Positions 43,665 through 51,395 of a stretch of DNA of 64,000 bases are shown here, piece by piece (position 1 is the first letter of the stretch; the number at the start of each line of letters is the position of its first letter). The notes beneath the pieces are model-generated. The model saw nothing but the letters and a program-made list of their open reading frames with translations. It was not told the origin of the DNA and ran no database searches. The stretch is taken from positions 124,001 to 188,000 of the forward strand of contig JAOQAG010000051.1 of NCBI GenBank assembly GCA_025963715.1. The letters are read 5' to 3'. Source of the stretch: Bacteroidota bacterium. Its GTDB lineage: Bacteria > Bacteroidota > Bacteroidia > 2-12-FULL-35-15. A program made the position numbers and the translations under genes.

Positions 43665-43781
43665 CTAAAAGTCAATCTCATCTCCATCCTCAAAATTAAT
43701 CTCATACGGAGAAGCGATAAATCCTAAAGCAAGAACAAAAGCGATCACCAAAAGTGTAAGTGGGTTGAGTAATAATTCCAT
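43665..43781 (-). CDS. 38-residue single-pass membrane peptide
   Basis: ATG at 43781 opens MELLLNPLTLLVIAFVLALG, then FIASPYEINFEDGDEIDF and TAG. One hydrophobic helix (residues ~8-23) is followed by a strongly acidic tail. The clean helix-plus-tail design and correct frame argue for a real small protein. It is upstream of acpH on the opposite side of a 56-base gap and reads away from it. No family recognised. Confidence 0.5.
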   Translation of the reverse strand: MELLLNPLTLLVIAFVLALGFIASPYEINFEDGDEIDF

Positions 43782-43837
43782 TTGTTTTTATTGCAAAGTT
43801 GGAGCATTGCAATGATGGAATGATGAAGGCGGTATTA

Positions 43838-44419
43838 TCAAATTTTAATTTGTGCGTTAACGAATTGTTGCAGCTCGGGGAAAAACAGGCGGAATTCTTC
43901 TGCAAATAAATCATAATGTTCTTCCAGGTCGTGGATGGAATGTTCCATGTTGGAAACAAACGAGGCGCGGGATGCCATTCCTTTCAGCACGCGTTCAATA
44001 CCTTCCAGCCGGGAATAGGCTTCCAGGATATTGTAATGTACCATGTATTCCGTAAAATGTTGTGATTTTAAGGGAAGTGTATCGTAATTTTTTTCGATCA
44101 GGGTGTATACATTTTGTGCATAATCATGCAGCGGAATGTTGGAATAATCGCTCCAGTTTTTTGCCAGGAAATGATCATAATAAATATCCACGATCACGGC
44201 AGCATACTTGTGGTATTTTGCGCGCAGCCGCTTTTTGCTTTCTTCTACAATTGGATGCGTATCTGTAAATGTATCAATGTGTCGGTGCAATATAATTCCC
44301 TGCTGAATTTCCGGAGTGTAATTTTTATAATCACTTCCTTTAACGGAATCGGCTATGTAGTTCCCGAGGAGTAAACCTTCGGAAGTGCCGGATAAATAGA
44401 GGTGGGATAAAAAATTCAT
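43838..44419 (-). CDS. acpH: acyl carrier protein phosphodiesterase (AcpH family)
   Basis: 193 residues. MNFLSHLYLSG, GNYIADSVKGSDYKNYTPEI, GIILHRHIDTFTDTHPIV and VDIYYDHFLAKNW reproduce the AcpH/DUF479 pattern, with His and Asp metal ligands of an HD-like fold. In E. coli the enzyme removes the phosphopantetheine arm from ACP. Here the activity is inferred from family membership only. Full length, monocistronic, cytoplasmic. Confidence 0.88.
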   Translation of the reverse strand: MNFLSHLYLSGTSEGLLLGNYIADSVKGSDYKNYTPEIQQGIILHRHIDTFTDTHPIVEESKKRLRAKYHKYAAVIVDIYYDHFLAKNWSDYSNIPLHDYAQNVYTLIEKNYDTLPLKSQHFTEYMVHYNILEAYSRLEGIERVLKGMASRASFVSNMEHSIHDLEEHYDLFAEEFRLFFPELQQFVNAQIKI

Positions 44420-44533
44420 TTACAGATAGCGAATAAAAAACGAAACTACGAATCTGGATGTCTACTAACCAATCCCGCACGTGCGGGACTAATATACTAA
44501 TCTGTGTGTGAGCTGTGTGTTAATTTGTGTTTG

Positions 44534-44675
44534 ACACACCCCTAACCCCTCTCAAGAGGGGAATCGATTCTGCAAGCATCATAATTATATTTTTGTTTCA
44601 TAATTTGATTAAATACTATTACCTTAAAATTTGAACTGCGGCAATTCCCCTCTTGAGAGGGGTTAGGGGTGTGTT
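44534..44675. repeat. MITE-like element, CCCCTCTTGAGAGGGG family, copy 2
   Basis: 142 bases with near-perfect ends (ACACACCCCTAACCCCTCTC and GAGAGGGGTTAGGGGTGTGT). The interior TCTGCAAGCAT and CTGCGGCAATT motifs are shared with copy 4 in the same orientation. The remainder of the 351-base gap 44420-44770 holds CCCGCACGTGCGGG (44484-44497, palindrome), a GTGTGTGAGCTGTGTG stretch and the heptad array below. Confidence 0.88.
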
Positions 44676-44714
44676 GCGTAACGGATGTTCTACATGCAGC
44701 ATCTGCGCATAGCA

Positions 44715-44772
44715 AACTTTGAACTTTGAACTTTCCAACTTTGAACTTCTAAAATCACATTTCCGTGATTTT
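44715..44772. repeat. heptad array and hairpin at the mazG 3' end
   Basis: AACTTTG, AACTTTG, AACTTTCC, AACTTTG, AACTTCT (44715-44750), preceded by GCAGCATCTGCGCATAGC. It is followed by a hairpin AAAATCAC / GTGATTTT (44751-44772) whose right arm includes the first bases of the mazG stop codon; the hairpin may act as terminator. Confidence 0.75.
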
Positions 44773-45538
44773 AGAACTCTTTCGCTTTATTCCAATGCAC
44801 ATCCATCTCCGCCAGCGTCATATCGCTTAATTGCTTGCCTGCTTTTGCAGCTTCCGCTTCTAAATATTGAAAGCGCTTGATGAACTTGCGGTTGGTTTTT
44901 TCCAGTGCATCTTCCGGGTTGATATTTTTAAATCGCGCATAATTGATGAGTGAAAAAAGTACGTCGCCAAACTCGCCTTCCATTTTTTCGTGCGAAGCGC
45001 CGGAATCCACTTCGTGTTTAAATTCTGCAATTTCTTCCTGCACTTTTTCCCATACCTGTTCGGGTTTTTCCCAATCAAAACCCACAGCGCGTGCTTTTTC
45101 CTGGATGCGGGATGCTTTTACAAGTGAAGGCTGTGATTTAGTAACACCGGATAATACCGATTTGTTCCCTTCTTTCAATTTCAATTTTTCCCAGTTTTCC
45201 TTTACCTGTTCTTCAGTATCCGCTTTTACATCGCTGTAAATGTGCGGGTGGCGGAAGATCAGCTTATCGCAAAGGGAATTGATCACATCGGCAATGTTAA
45301 AATCATTGGTTTCGGAAGCAATGCGGGCATAAAAAACAATGTGCAGCAACACATCTCCCAGCTCTTTTTTAATATTTACCATATCCTTGTCGAGGATGGC
45401 ATCGGCAAGCTCGTATGTTTCTTCAATAGTAAGGTGGCGGAGGCTTTCGATCGTTTGTTTTTTGTCCCATGGACATTGCTCACGTAATTCATCCATTATT
45501 ATTAATAAGCGCTCAAAAGCTTTTAATTTTTCGTCCAT
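44771..45538 (-). CDS. mazG: nucleoside triphosphate pyrophosphohydrolase MazG
   Basis: 255 residues with two MazG domains. Domain 1: CPWDKKQTIESLRHLTIEET, YELADAILDKD, ELGDVLLHIVFYARIA. Domain 2 near 160-220: GFDWEKPEQVWEKVQEEIAE, EGEFGDVLFSLINYARF. The EExxE and ExxD metal sites are present in both. The enzyme hydrolyses (d)NTPs to monophosphates and pyrophosphate, serving as house-cleaning and possibly affecting ppGpp-related stress. Monocistronic. Confidence 0.95.
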   Translation of the reverse strand: MDEKLKAFERLLIIMDELREQCPWDKKQTIESLRHLTIEETYELADAILDKDMVNIKKELGDVLLHIVFYARIASETNDFNIADVINSLCDKLIFRHPHIYSDVKADTEEQVKENWEKLKLKEGNKSVLSGVTKSQPSLVKASRIQEKARAVGFDWEKPEQVWEKVQEEIAEFKHEVDSGASHEKMEGEFGDVLFSLINYARFKNINPEDALEKTNRKFIKRFQYLEAEAAKAGKQLSDMTLAEMDVHWNKAKEF

Positions 45539-45635
45539 TTATGCGGGATTTAGGTTTGAAAGGTCTTTGTTTAATACTGTTTTACAAATGTACTTCATCT
45601 CAAATAAAATCCCGCTTCCAACCCGATATTTTTGA

Positions 45636-45643
45636 TATTTTTG
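45636..45643 (+). promoter_or_regulatory. -7 box of the envelope operon
   Basis: TATTTTTG is an exact TAnnTTTG match, 19 bases upstream of the GTG start at 45663. A -33 TTTG is not evident. Confidence 0.45.
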
Positions 45644-45662
45644 TACGTAATTTCAATTTTTA

Positions 45663-46787
45663 GTGATCAACGCATTGAACCATAGATTTACAAGATCGGT
45701 AAAGTTATTCCTCCTCTTTTTAGCGGGATGTTTTTGCACAGCAGCAAGCGCACAGGATGCGCCTTCGCATGATTTTATTCTTTCGGCACAGGGGCATTAC
45801 GGGTATATTATCAGTCACCGTAACAACGTTTCCCACCTGATCAAAGGCCATATTTATGGCGGAGAGATCAATTATGTATTCCGTACCGACGGGAAGCAGG
45901 CCTGGGAACAAATCCACCATTATCCTGAATTAGGCGTATGTGCATTGCACCTTTACCTTGCTAATCCTTCGCAGCTGGGAACACTGGAAGCGCTTTATCC
46001 TTATACCAATATCCGCCTGAACAAACTGAAGCGTAACTGGAAGCTGAATTTGCGTTTAGGCGTAGGACTGGCTGTGATCACCAAGCCGTTCAACCGCGTT
46101 ACCAATCATAAAAACAATGCTATCGGCTCGTATCTGAACGGGTTTGTAAACCTGCGCATGAGTTATGCGGTGATGCTCTCTAAAACATGGCGGCTGGATG
46201 CCGGTGTGGGCTTAACACATGCTTCCAACGGCGCCATGGCAACGCCCAACCTGGGTTTGAACATGGCTACGATCAACCTGGGCATTGGTTATGCAATTGG
46301 TAACAAGGACTTAAAATATATAAAAGACACGATCCCGAAATGCATCAAAAAATGGCATCCGATGCTGATCGCAGTATTTGGCGTACGTGAGCTGGAGCAG
46401 CCGGACGGGCCTAAATACATGGCATACGGAGCGCAGATAAATGTATACCGTACCCTCAATTACAAGAACCGTTTGGGCGCTGGAATAGAAATGGCGTACA
46501 ACAATACCACGCGGAAATATTACCAGAATGATTCGGTTTTTAATACAAAGTTCAGGGACATTGTTACGGTTGGTGCAAAAATTTCGTATGCATTCACGTT
46601 CAACAAGATCTCATTGCCGGTTGATTTCGGATATTATATATACAACAAGGAGCTTCCTTTCGGACATGTTTTTCACCGGATCGGGGTGCGGTACATGATC
46701 ACCAAACATTTGATCGCAAATGTAACGTTGCTCACGCACTGGGCTCGTGCCGATTATTTCGAATGGGGATTGGGTTATGAATTGTAA
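45663..46787 (+). CDS. acyloxyacyl hydrolase / PagL-type lipid A 3-O-deacylase
   Basis: 374 residues. N-terminal signal sequence (LFLLFLAGCFCTAASAQ), then a beta-barrel with PagL features: YGYIISHRNNVSHLIKGHIY, LNLRLGVGLAVITKPFN, and the active-site-like GLTHASNGAMATPNLGLN (HxSNG). PagL removes the 3-O acyl chain of lipid A in the outer membrane. The start is a GTG at 45663, as no ATG precedes the signal peptide. It is the first gene of a tight four-gene operon (gaps of 8, 5 and 13 bases) ending with the T9SS plug. Confidence 0.85.
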   Translation: MINALNHRFTRSVKLFLLFLAGCFCTAASAQDAPSHDFILSAQGHYGYIISHRNNVSHLIKGHIYGGEINYVFRTDGKQAWEQIHHYPELGVCALHLYLANPSQLGTLEALYPYTNIRLNKLKRNWKLNLRLGVGLAVITKPFNRVTNHKNNAIGSYLNGFVNLRMSYAVMLSKTWRLDAGVGLTHASNGAMATPNLGLNMATINLGIGYAIGNKDLKYIKDTIPKCIKKWHPMLIAVFGVRELEQPDGPKYMAYGAQINVYRTLNYKNRLGAGIEMAYNNTTRKYYQNDSVFNTKFRDIVTVGAKISYAFTFNKISLPVDFGYYIYNKELPFGHVFHRIGVRYMITKHLIANVTLLTHWARADYFEWGLGYEL

Positions 46788-46795
46788 ATCTGTTC

Positions 46796-47545
46796 ATGCA
46801 AAAAATGAAACTATTTAAATTAAAGCTGTTGCTGCTGCCATTGTTTACGATGGTTTTACTCAGCGCCTGTAAAAAAGAGAATGCCTGCGACTGTATCAAG
46901 CGCACCGGTTCAATCATTACGGAGATCCGTCATAAAACAGGTTTCACGGAAGTGTTCGTGGAAAACAACCTGAATGTATTTATCACACAGGATTCTACAT
47001 TTGAAATAAAAGTAGAGGCAGGGGAGAACGTTGCCGGGCTGATCACCACGGAAGTGGAAAACGGCGTGTTGTATGTACGCAATAGAAATCGCTGCAACTG
47101 GACGCGCAGTTATGAAAAACCGCTGAATGTGTACATTTCTATGCCGGTGATCACCTACATCACGTCGGATGGAACGGGCAATATAAAAGGCATGAATGCG
47201 ATCACCACGCCTACGGTGGATGTGCAGATAAAAAACTCGGGCAACATTGACCTGATCCTGAATAACCAGGTGCTGCGCACGCACATGCACGGTTCCGGTG
47301 ATGTGACGCTGCACGGTTATTCACACGATCATTATTGCAGCATCGGCGGAACTGCGTATCTTTATGCTTCCGACCTGGAAACCAGCTACACATTTATTGA
47401 TGCATTTACGCTGGGAGAGAGTTATATTGCAGCAAAGGACCTGCTGATCTGTAAGCTGGAAGAGAAGGGCGATATTTATTGTTACGGACAACCTGTTTCG
47501 GTTCAAAAGGACCGGCAGGGAACCGGCGAATTATACATTAAATAA
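46796..47545 (+). CDS. GIN-domain (DUF2807) lipoprotein
   Basis: 249 residues. Lipoprotein signal with lipobox LLSAC (Cys25). The rest is the right-handed beta-helix-like GIN/DUF2807 domain: TEVFVENNLNVFITQDSTFE, AGENVAGLITTEVENGVLYV, LNVYISMPVITYITSDGTGN, NSGNIDLILN, GSGDVTLHG, GTGELYIK. These are common in Bacteroidota and thought to be cell-envelope head domains; ligands are unknown. It is the second gene of the PagL-plug operon. Confidence 0.87.
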   Translation: MQKMKLFKLKLLLLPLFTMVLLSACKKENACDCIKRTGSIITEIRHKTGFTEVFVENNLNVFITQDSTFEIKVEAGENVAGLITTEVENGVLYVRNRNRCNWTRSYEKPLNVYISMPVITYITSDGTGNIKGMNAITTPTVDVQIKNSGNIDLILNNQVLRTHMHGSGDVTLHGYSHDHYCSIGGTAYLYASDLETSYTFIDAFTLGESYIAAKDLLICKLEEKGDIYCYGQPVSVQKDRQGTGELYIK

Positions 47546-47550
47546 TCAAC

Positions 47551-48252
47551 ATGAATTATACGCGATTAAAATTACCTTACATTTTTCGCCTGATCATTTT
47601 CTGGATCCTTTTTTTTGTGGCATTCCGGATCCTGTTCGTTATTTATCAGCATGCAAAAATTCCGGATAATGAGCATTCGGATACTTCCCTTGGTTTTTAT
47701 TACGCCATCCCGGTGGATATTTCCGTGGCTTGTGTGATGGCTGTAATTCCTTTTATATTGTGGATCTTCCAGCAGTTTTATAAAACACGCATCATTCACC
47801 GCATTAACCTCGCATACAATTTCGGGCTGATCATTTTAACATCGCTTTTAAGCGTTACCAATATTAAAATGTATGGCGAATGGGGCACGCTTTTAACGAT
47901 CAATATTTTAAAAAGTCTGTTCTATCCTTCGCAATCATTGTCGTTTTTCTCGCTGTGGTCGGTGTTGTTATTGTTTGCATTCGGCGCCCTGTTTGCGTAT
48001 ATAGGCATCCGGATGTACCGTAAATATTTAACCAATTTCTCGTACCCGATCGCCGATAAGCGCATGCGTACCGCACACATTGCGTTTGTTACCATTTTAT
48101 TTATTATCGGTTACCGTATCGATCTTAACATTGCGGCCATCAAAGGCGACCGCATCAGCTACTCGGAGCTGGAGATCAACAACAGCATTGCTACCAACAA
48201 CATCTGGTATTTTGCAAATAGTGTGGTGTATTGCAATAATCAGCAACAATAA
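47551..48252 (+). CDS. membrane protein resembling the N-terminal domain of LTA-synthase-like sulfatases
   Basis: 233 residues with five membrane helices (FRLIIFWILFFVAFRILFVI, VACVMAVIPFILWIF, FGLIILTSLLSVTNIKMYGE, LWSVLLLFAFGALFAYIGI, IAFVTILFIIGYRI). The layout, the YGEWGTLL segment after helix 3 and the closing EINNSIATNNIWYFANSVV resemble the membrane half of phosphoglycerol-transferase/LTA-synthase-family sulfatases, where the catalytic domain would follow. Here the frame stops at once, and T9SS plug starts 14 bases later. So it is either a headless remnant or a distinct membrane protein; homology is judged by eye. Third gene of the operon. Confidence 0.6.
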   Translation: MNYTRLKLPYIFRLIIFWILFFVAFRILFVIYQHAKIPDNEHSDTSLGFYYAIPVDISVACVMAVIPFILWIFQQFYKTRIIHRINLAYNFGLIILTSLLSVTNIKMYGEWGTLLTINILKSLFYPSQSLSFFSLWSVLLLFAFGALFAYIGIRMYRKYLTNFSYPIADKRMRTAHIAFVTILFIIGYRIDLNIAAIKGDRISYSELEINNSIATNNIWYFANSVVYCNNQQQ

Positions 48253-48265
48253 TTGTTATCAACCA

Positions 48266-49639
48266 ATGAAACATTTCTTTTATACGCGTTTTTTTACCGG
48301 CTTTTTGCTGTTGTTCTTTTTCGCTTCCGCGACGAATGGCTTTGCGCAGAAAGAAAAAAAGAAAAGTCTCTGGCAATCGCTCAACACCAGCTCACAGGAT
48401 ACTACGGCGGAAGATTATTACGGCAGCACCGCCATACGTTACGAGGATTATATTTACAAGCCCAATATTAAAACGGTGCAGCTGCATGCCGAAAGTTTTG
48501 AATTAACACAGCCGATCTTAAACCTCGGTACAACCGAAAAATTAAAGCTGAGCTTTGATGACCTGGATGCCGATCTGAAAACATATACATTTACTATTAT
48601 TCAGTGTAACTGGAACTGGGAACCTTCGGACATGATCCAGAACGAATACCTGGATGGTTTTACAGACAATAACATCAACGATTACCGTTATTCATTCAAC
48701 ACCCTGCAACATTTCACGCATTACAATGCTACGTTTCCGAATGAGAATGTGCGCATTACCAAATCCGGAAATTATATTTTAAAGGTGTATGAAAATTCGG
48801 ATCCCAATAACATTGTGCTTACGCGGCGTTTCATGATCTACGAAAACCGTGTGGCTGTTACTTCGCGCGTGTTGCAGGCAAGCATCATCGAGGACCGCAA
48901 TTACAAACAGGAACTGGATTTTACCATCGATCATACCGGTTACACCATCAATAATCCTTACGGCGATCTGAACATTGTGATGACGCAGAATAACCGCTGG
49001 GATAATCAACGGACCGGTTTTAAGCCGCAGTTTGTGAAAGATAACCAGCTGGTATATGATTACGATGATCTCAACGTTTTTCCGGGCGGCAACGAGTTCC
49101 GTTATTTTGATATGGTGAGCATCCGCTATCAATCGCAATTTATTTATAAAGTAACACAGGATACGGCGGGTAATCATGTGATTCTGCGCAACGAGGAAGA
49201 CCGCTCTTTTAAGCGTTATACCACGTATACAGATATGAACGGGCAATACCTGATCAAAGTACAGGAAGGTACTAACAGCGAAGTGGAAGCGGATTATTGT
49301 TATGTTACTTTTTTCCTGCCCTCGCTGGACCCGATGATCCAGGGAAATTTTTATGTGTTTGGGGCGTATAACGACTGGCGCTGTACCAAAGAAAACATGA
49401 TGCATTACAACACCAAACGTTTGGGTTATGAATGTACGCTGTATTTAAAACAAGGTTTTTACAATTACGAATATGTGTTTTTGAAAGATGGCAGCACCGT
49501 GGCGGATGAAACGCTGATAGAGGGATCCCATTACGAAACAGAGAATGATTATACCATTTATGTTTACCACCGCCAGCAGGGTACTTTTTACGATCAGCTG
49601 ATTGGAGTGAAACGCCTTAATTCCATGCGTGATTATTAG
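48266..49639 (+). CDS. type IX secretion system plug protein (DUF5103 type)
   Basis: 457 residues. Signal peptide 1-27 (FFFASATNGFAQ). YEDYIYKPNIKTVQLHAESF starts the first beta domain. CNWNWEPSDMIQNEYLDGFT, NDYRYSFNTLQHFTHYNATF, NPYGDLNIVMTQNNRWDNQR and DDLNVFPGGNEFRYFDMVSI are hallmark segments, and the C-terminal NFYVFGAYNDWRCTKENMMH and HYETENDYTIYVYHR complete the family (PF17116-type). In Flavobacterium the plug seals the SprA translocon pore when no cargo is bound. ATG 48266 begins the signal peptide; longer upstream frames are out of register with the family. Confidence 0.9.
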   Translation: MKHFFYTRFFTGFLLLFFFASATNGFAQKEKKKSLWQSLNTSSQDTTAEDYYGSTAIRYEDYIYKPNIKTVQLHAESFELTQPILNLGTTEKLKLSFDDLDADLKTYTFTIIQCNWNWEPSDMIQNEYLDGFTDNNINDYRYSFNTLQHFTHYNATFPNENVRITKSGNYILKVYENSDPNNIVLTRRFMIYENRVAVTSRVLQASIIEDRNYKQELDFTIDHTGYTINNPYGDLNIVMTQNNRWDNQRTGFKPQFVKDNQLVYDYDDLNVFPGGNEFRYFDMVSIRYQSQFIYKVTQDTAGNHVILRNEEDRSFKRYTTYTDMNGQYLIKVQEGTNSEVEADYCYVTFFLPSLDPMIQGNFYVFGAYNDWRCTKENMMHYNTKRLGYECTLYLKQGFYNYEYVFLKDGSTVADETLIEGSHYETENDYTIYVYHRQQGTFYDQLIGVKRLNSMRDY

Positions 49640-49819
49640 TAAATAATAGGAGAAAATCCCTGTTCAGTCTAACATTTGCAGTGCTTCCCGCTATATTCCT
49701 TAATTTTGTGCCCGAAAACCGGTTGAAAACCTTTTGGCCGCATTTTTGCGTATTTGATATAGAATTGTTTAATATTGTTGCATTAATATTAATCCAAACA
49801 TTTAAAACACGATAATGTT

Positions 49820-50215
49820 ATGGGAATACAAGCTACAGAAGTAACACACGGTATCAGGATCAGTGTGGAAACAAAGTTTCAGAGCGAACACTCTGTTGCC
49901 GAGCACCGCCATTTTTTGTTCTCTTACCGCATTACCATCGAAAATAAAAGTGATTTTACCGTTCAGTTGCTGGCACGCCACTGGGATATTTATGATTCCT
50001 CCAGCGAGCACAGCGAAGTGGATGGCGAAGGCGTGGTGGGCGAACAACCTGTTTTGGAACCCGGCGAAATCTTTGAATACGAATCGGCTTGCAGCCTTAC
50101 CACCGATATTGGAAAAATGCGTGGTACGTATTTGATGGAACGTAAGGTGGACAAAGCCCGGTTTCATGTAAACATTCCGGAATTTGAACTCATTGTTCCG
50201 CAACGTTTGAATTAA
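49820..50215 (+). CDS. apaG: ApaG-family protein
   Basis: 131 residues, single fibronectin-III-like beta-sandwich. VTHGIRISVETKFQSEHSVA, FSYRITIENKSDFTVQLLAR, HWDIYDSS, VVGEQPVLEPGEIFEYESAC and MRGTYLMERKVDKARFHVNI are diagnostic of ApaG (DUF525). Linked to Co2+/Mg2+ resistance in enterobacteria; molecular function is not clear. Monocistronic, 180 bases after the T9SS plug gene. Confidence 0.95.
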   Translation: MGIQATEVTHGIRISVETKFQSEHSVAEHRHFLFSYRITIENKSDFTVQLLARHWDIYDSSSEHSEVDGEGVVGEQPVLEPGEIFEYESACSLTTDIGKMRGTYLMERKVDKARFHVNIPEFELIVPQRLN

Positions 50216-50239
50216 AAACAGGAACGCATAGCTGTGTTT

Positions 50240-50500
50240 TTTTAGCCACAGATTCACAGATTTTTTGGATTAATAAATTAAAGCAGATTTTTATCGCTTG
50301 CGCGATTGATTGGCGAAAATATTTTTGTTTTTGATATTTACAAATAATTCTGTCATCCCGGGCTTGACCCGGGATCTGTTAAATACTTGCAGCGCCTACA
50401 TAGTCCTTAATTGGCAGATCCCGGGTCAAGCCCGGGATGACAGATCAGAAGAGTATTTCTGTTTCCATTAGCAACATTATTCTACAACATAACCATTTGA
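50240..50500. repeat. half CCACAGATTCAC element and ATCCCGGG composite palindrome
   Basis: 50243-50262 (AGCCACAGATTCACAGATTT) is one arm of the element at 8937. 50351-50383 and 50413-50441 are inverted ATCCCGGG hairpins (GTCATCCCGGGCTTGACCCG and GATCCCGGGTCAAGCCCGGG) with the conserved right flank TATTTCTGTTTCCAT and TTCTACAACA. These fill the 313-base gap; no gene is present. Confidence 0.8.
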
Positions 50501-50503
50501 AAT

Positions 50504-50533
50504 AAATCCTTCTCCCACGGAGAGGGATTTATT
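50504..50533. terminator. terminator at the NUDIX gene's 3' end
   Basis: AAATCCTTCTCC pairs with GGAGAGGGATTT around CAC. It has a T-run on the + side and an A/T-rich tail on the - side, and overlaps the stop codon of the - strand gene. Confidence 0.6.
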
Positions 50534-50978
50534 TTTTAAGGCCTAGCATTTTCCCCACGATCTTATCGATGGGAAGCGTAAAATCATTTTCCGAAATGGT
50601 AGCGCGATCGAGCCAGCGGAATGTTTGGGCGTAATCCGATTTATTTACAAAATCAAAGATCTTTTGCGTGGTGGTAATTTTAAAATCGCCGACAGGCTTT
50701 ACTAAATAATAAATGCTGATGATCTGGTGTGCCGCGTTGTAAGCGGATACCTGGTAAAAATCGGTGGTGTAAAAATGCTCCGTTACTTCTATCACATTAC
50801 CGGTTTCCTCCATAAATTCACGCTTCAGGCAATCGATCGTACCTTCGCCAAACTCCAATCCGCCACCCGGAAATTTGGTGATCCCCTGTCCTTTTATCAA
50901 CTCATCACACACCAGCACTTGTCCTTGTTGGTTGGTTAAGATCCCGTACACCCGCACATTAAAATGTTTTACAGCCAT
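50529..50978 (-). CDS. NUDIX hydrolase
   Basis: 149 residues. The NUDIX box is intact: GGGLEFGEGTIDCLKREFME followed by ETGN, preceded by QGITKFPGGG. FNVRVYGILTNQQGQVLVCD is the usual first strand pair. The substrate is not evident; the short FFYTTDF/YQVSAYNAAHQIISIYY segment suggests a small nucleotide-diphosphate pyrophosphatase of general type. ATG 50978 (MAVKHFNVRVY) is preferred because upstream in-frame residues are unlike the family. Confidence 0.87.
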   Translation of the reverse strand: MAVKHFNVRVYGILTNQQGQVLVCDELIKGQGITKFPGGGLEFGEGTIDCLKREFMEETGNVIEVTEHFYTTDFYQVSAYNAAHQIISIYYLVKPVGDFKITTTQKIFDFVNKSDYAQTFRWLDRATISENDFTLPIDKIVGKMLGLKK

Positions 50979-51207
50979 GTTGTAAAAATACCGGCTTTTG
51001 TAGTTGGTGTCGTGGCACGATGCTGATTTTTTTACCATGCAGCTGTTTATAAAACCGGTAATCCCTGCTGAAAGTGCCGTTGCAGAATATCACGCGAGTA
51101 TAACATAAATCATTAAATTTGTTGGAAGCGATCGTGACAAGTGCCGTTTTGTGATTTTTAATTTGGGGATCCTGAATTTTGCACTATAAAAAGAATTACT
51201 TTAAGAA

Positions 51208-51287
51208 CGTCATTGCGAGCGGTAGCGAAGCAATCTCATTGAAAGAATACGGCCTGGTGTGAGATTGCTTCGTTCCTCGCAATGACG
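51208..51287. repeat. GTCATTGCGAG palindromic element, copy in 50979-51395 gap
   Basis: CGTCATTGCGAG (51208) and CTCGCAATGACG (51276-51287) with inner AAGCAATCTCA / TGAGATTGCTTC are inverted around a ~20-base centre. It is less perfect than the copies at 41896 and 52836. The rest of the 417-base gap shows nothing else recognisable. Confidence 0.85.
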
Positions 51288-51395
51288 TGTGATGCTATAA
51301 CTTTTCAATGAAAATGTTTGCACATTTAACAGAAACTTCCTTACAGTTATTTTTTTATTGTCTACTTTTTTTAATTGTCTATTATTTTTTCTTTT

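Noticed and set aside
48080..48265. 62-codon upstream extension of the T9SS plug gene
   Set aside because: It overlaps the preceding membrane-protein gene in another frame and would bury the plug's signal peptide; ATG 48266 is right.
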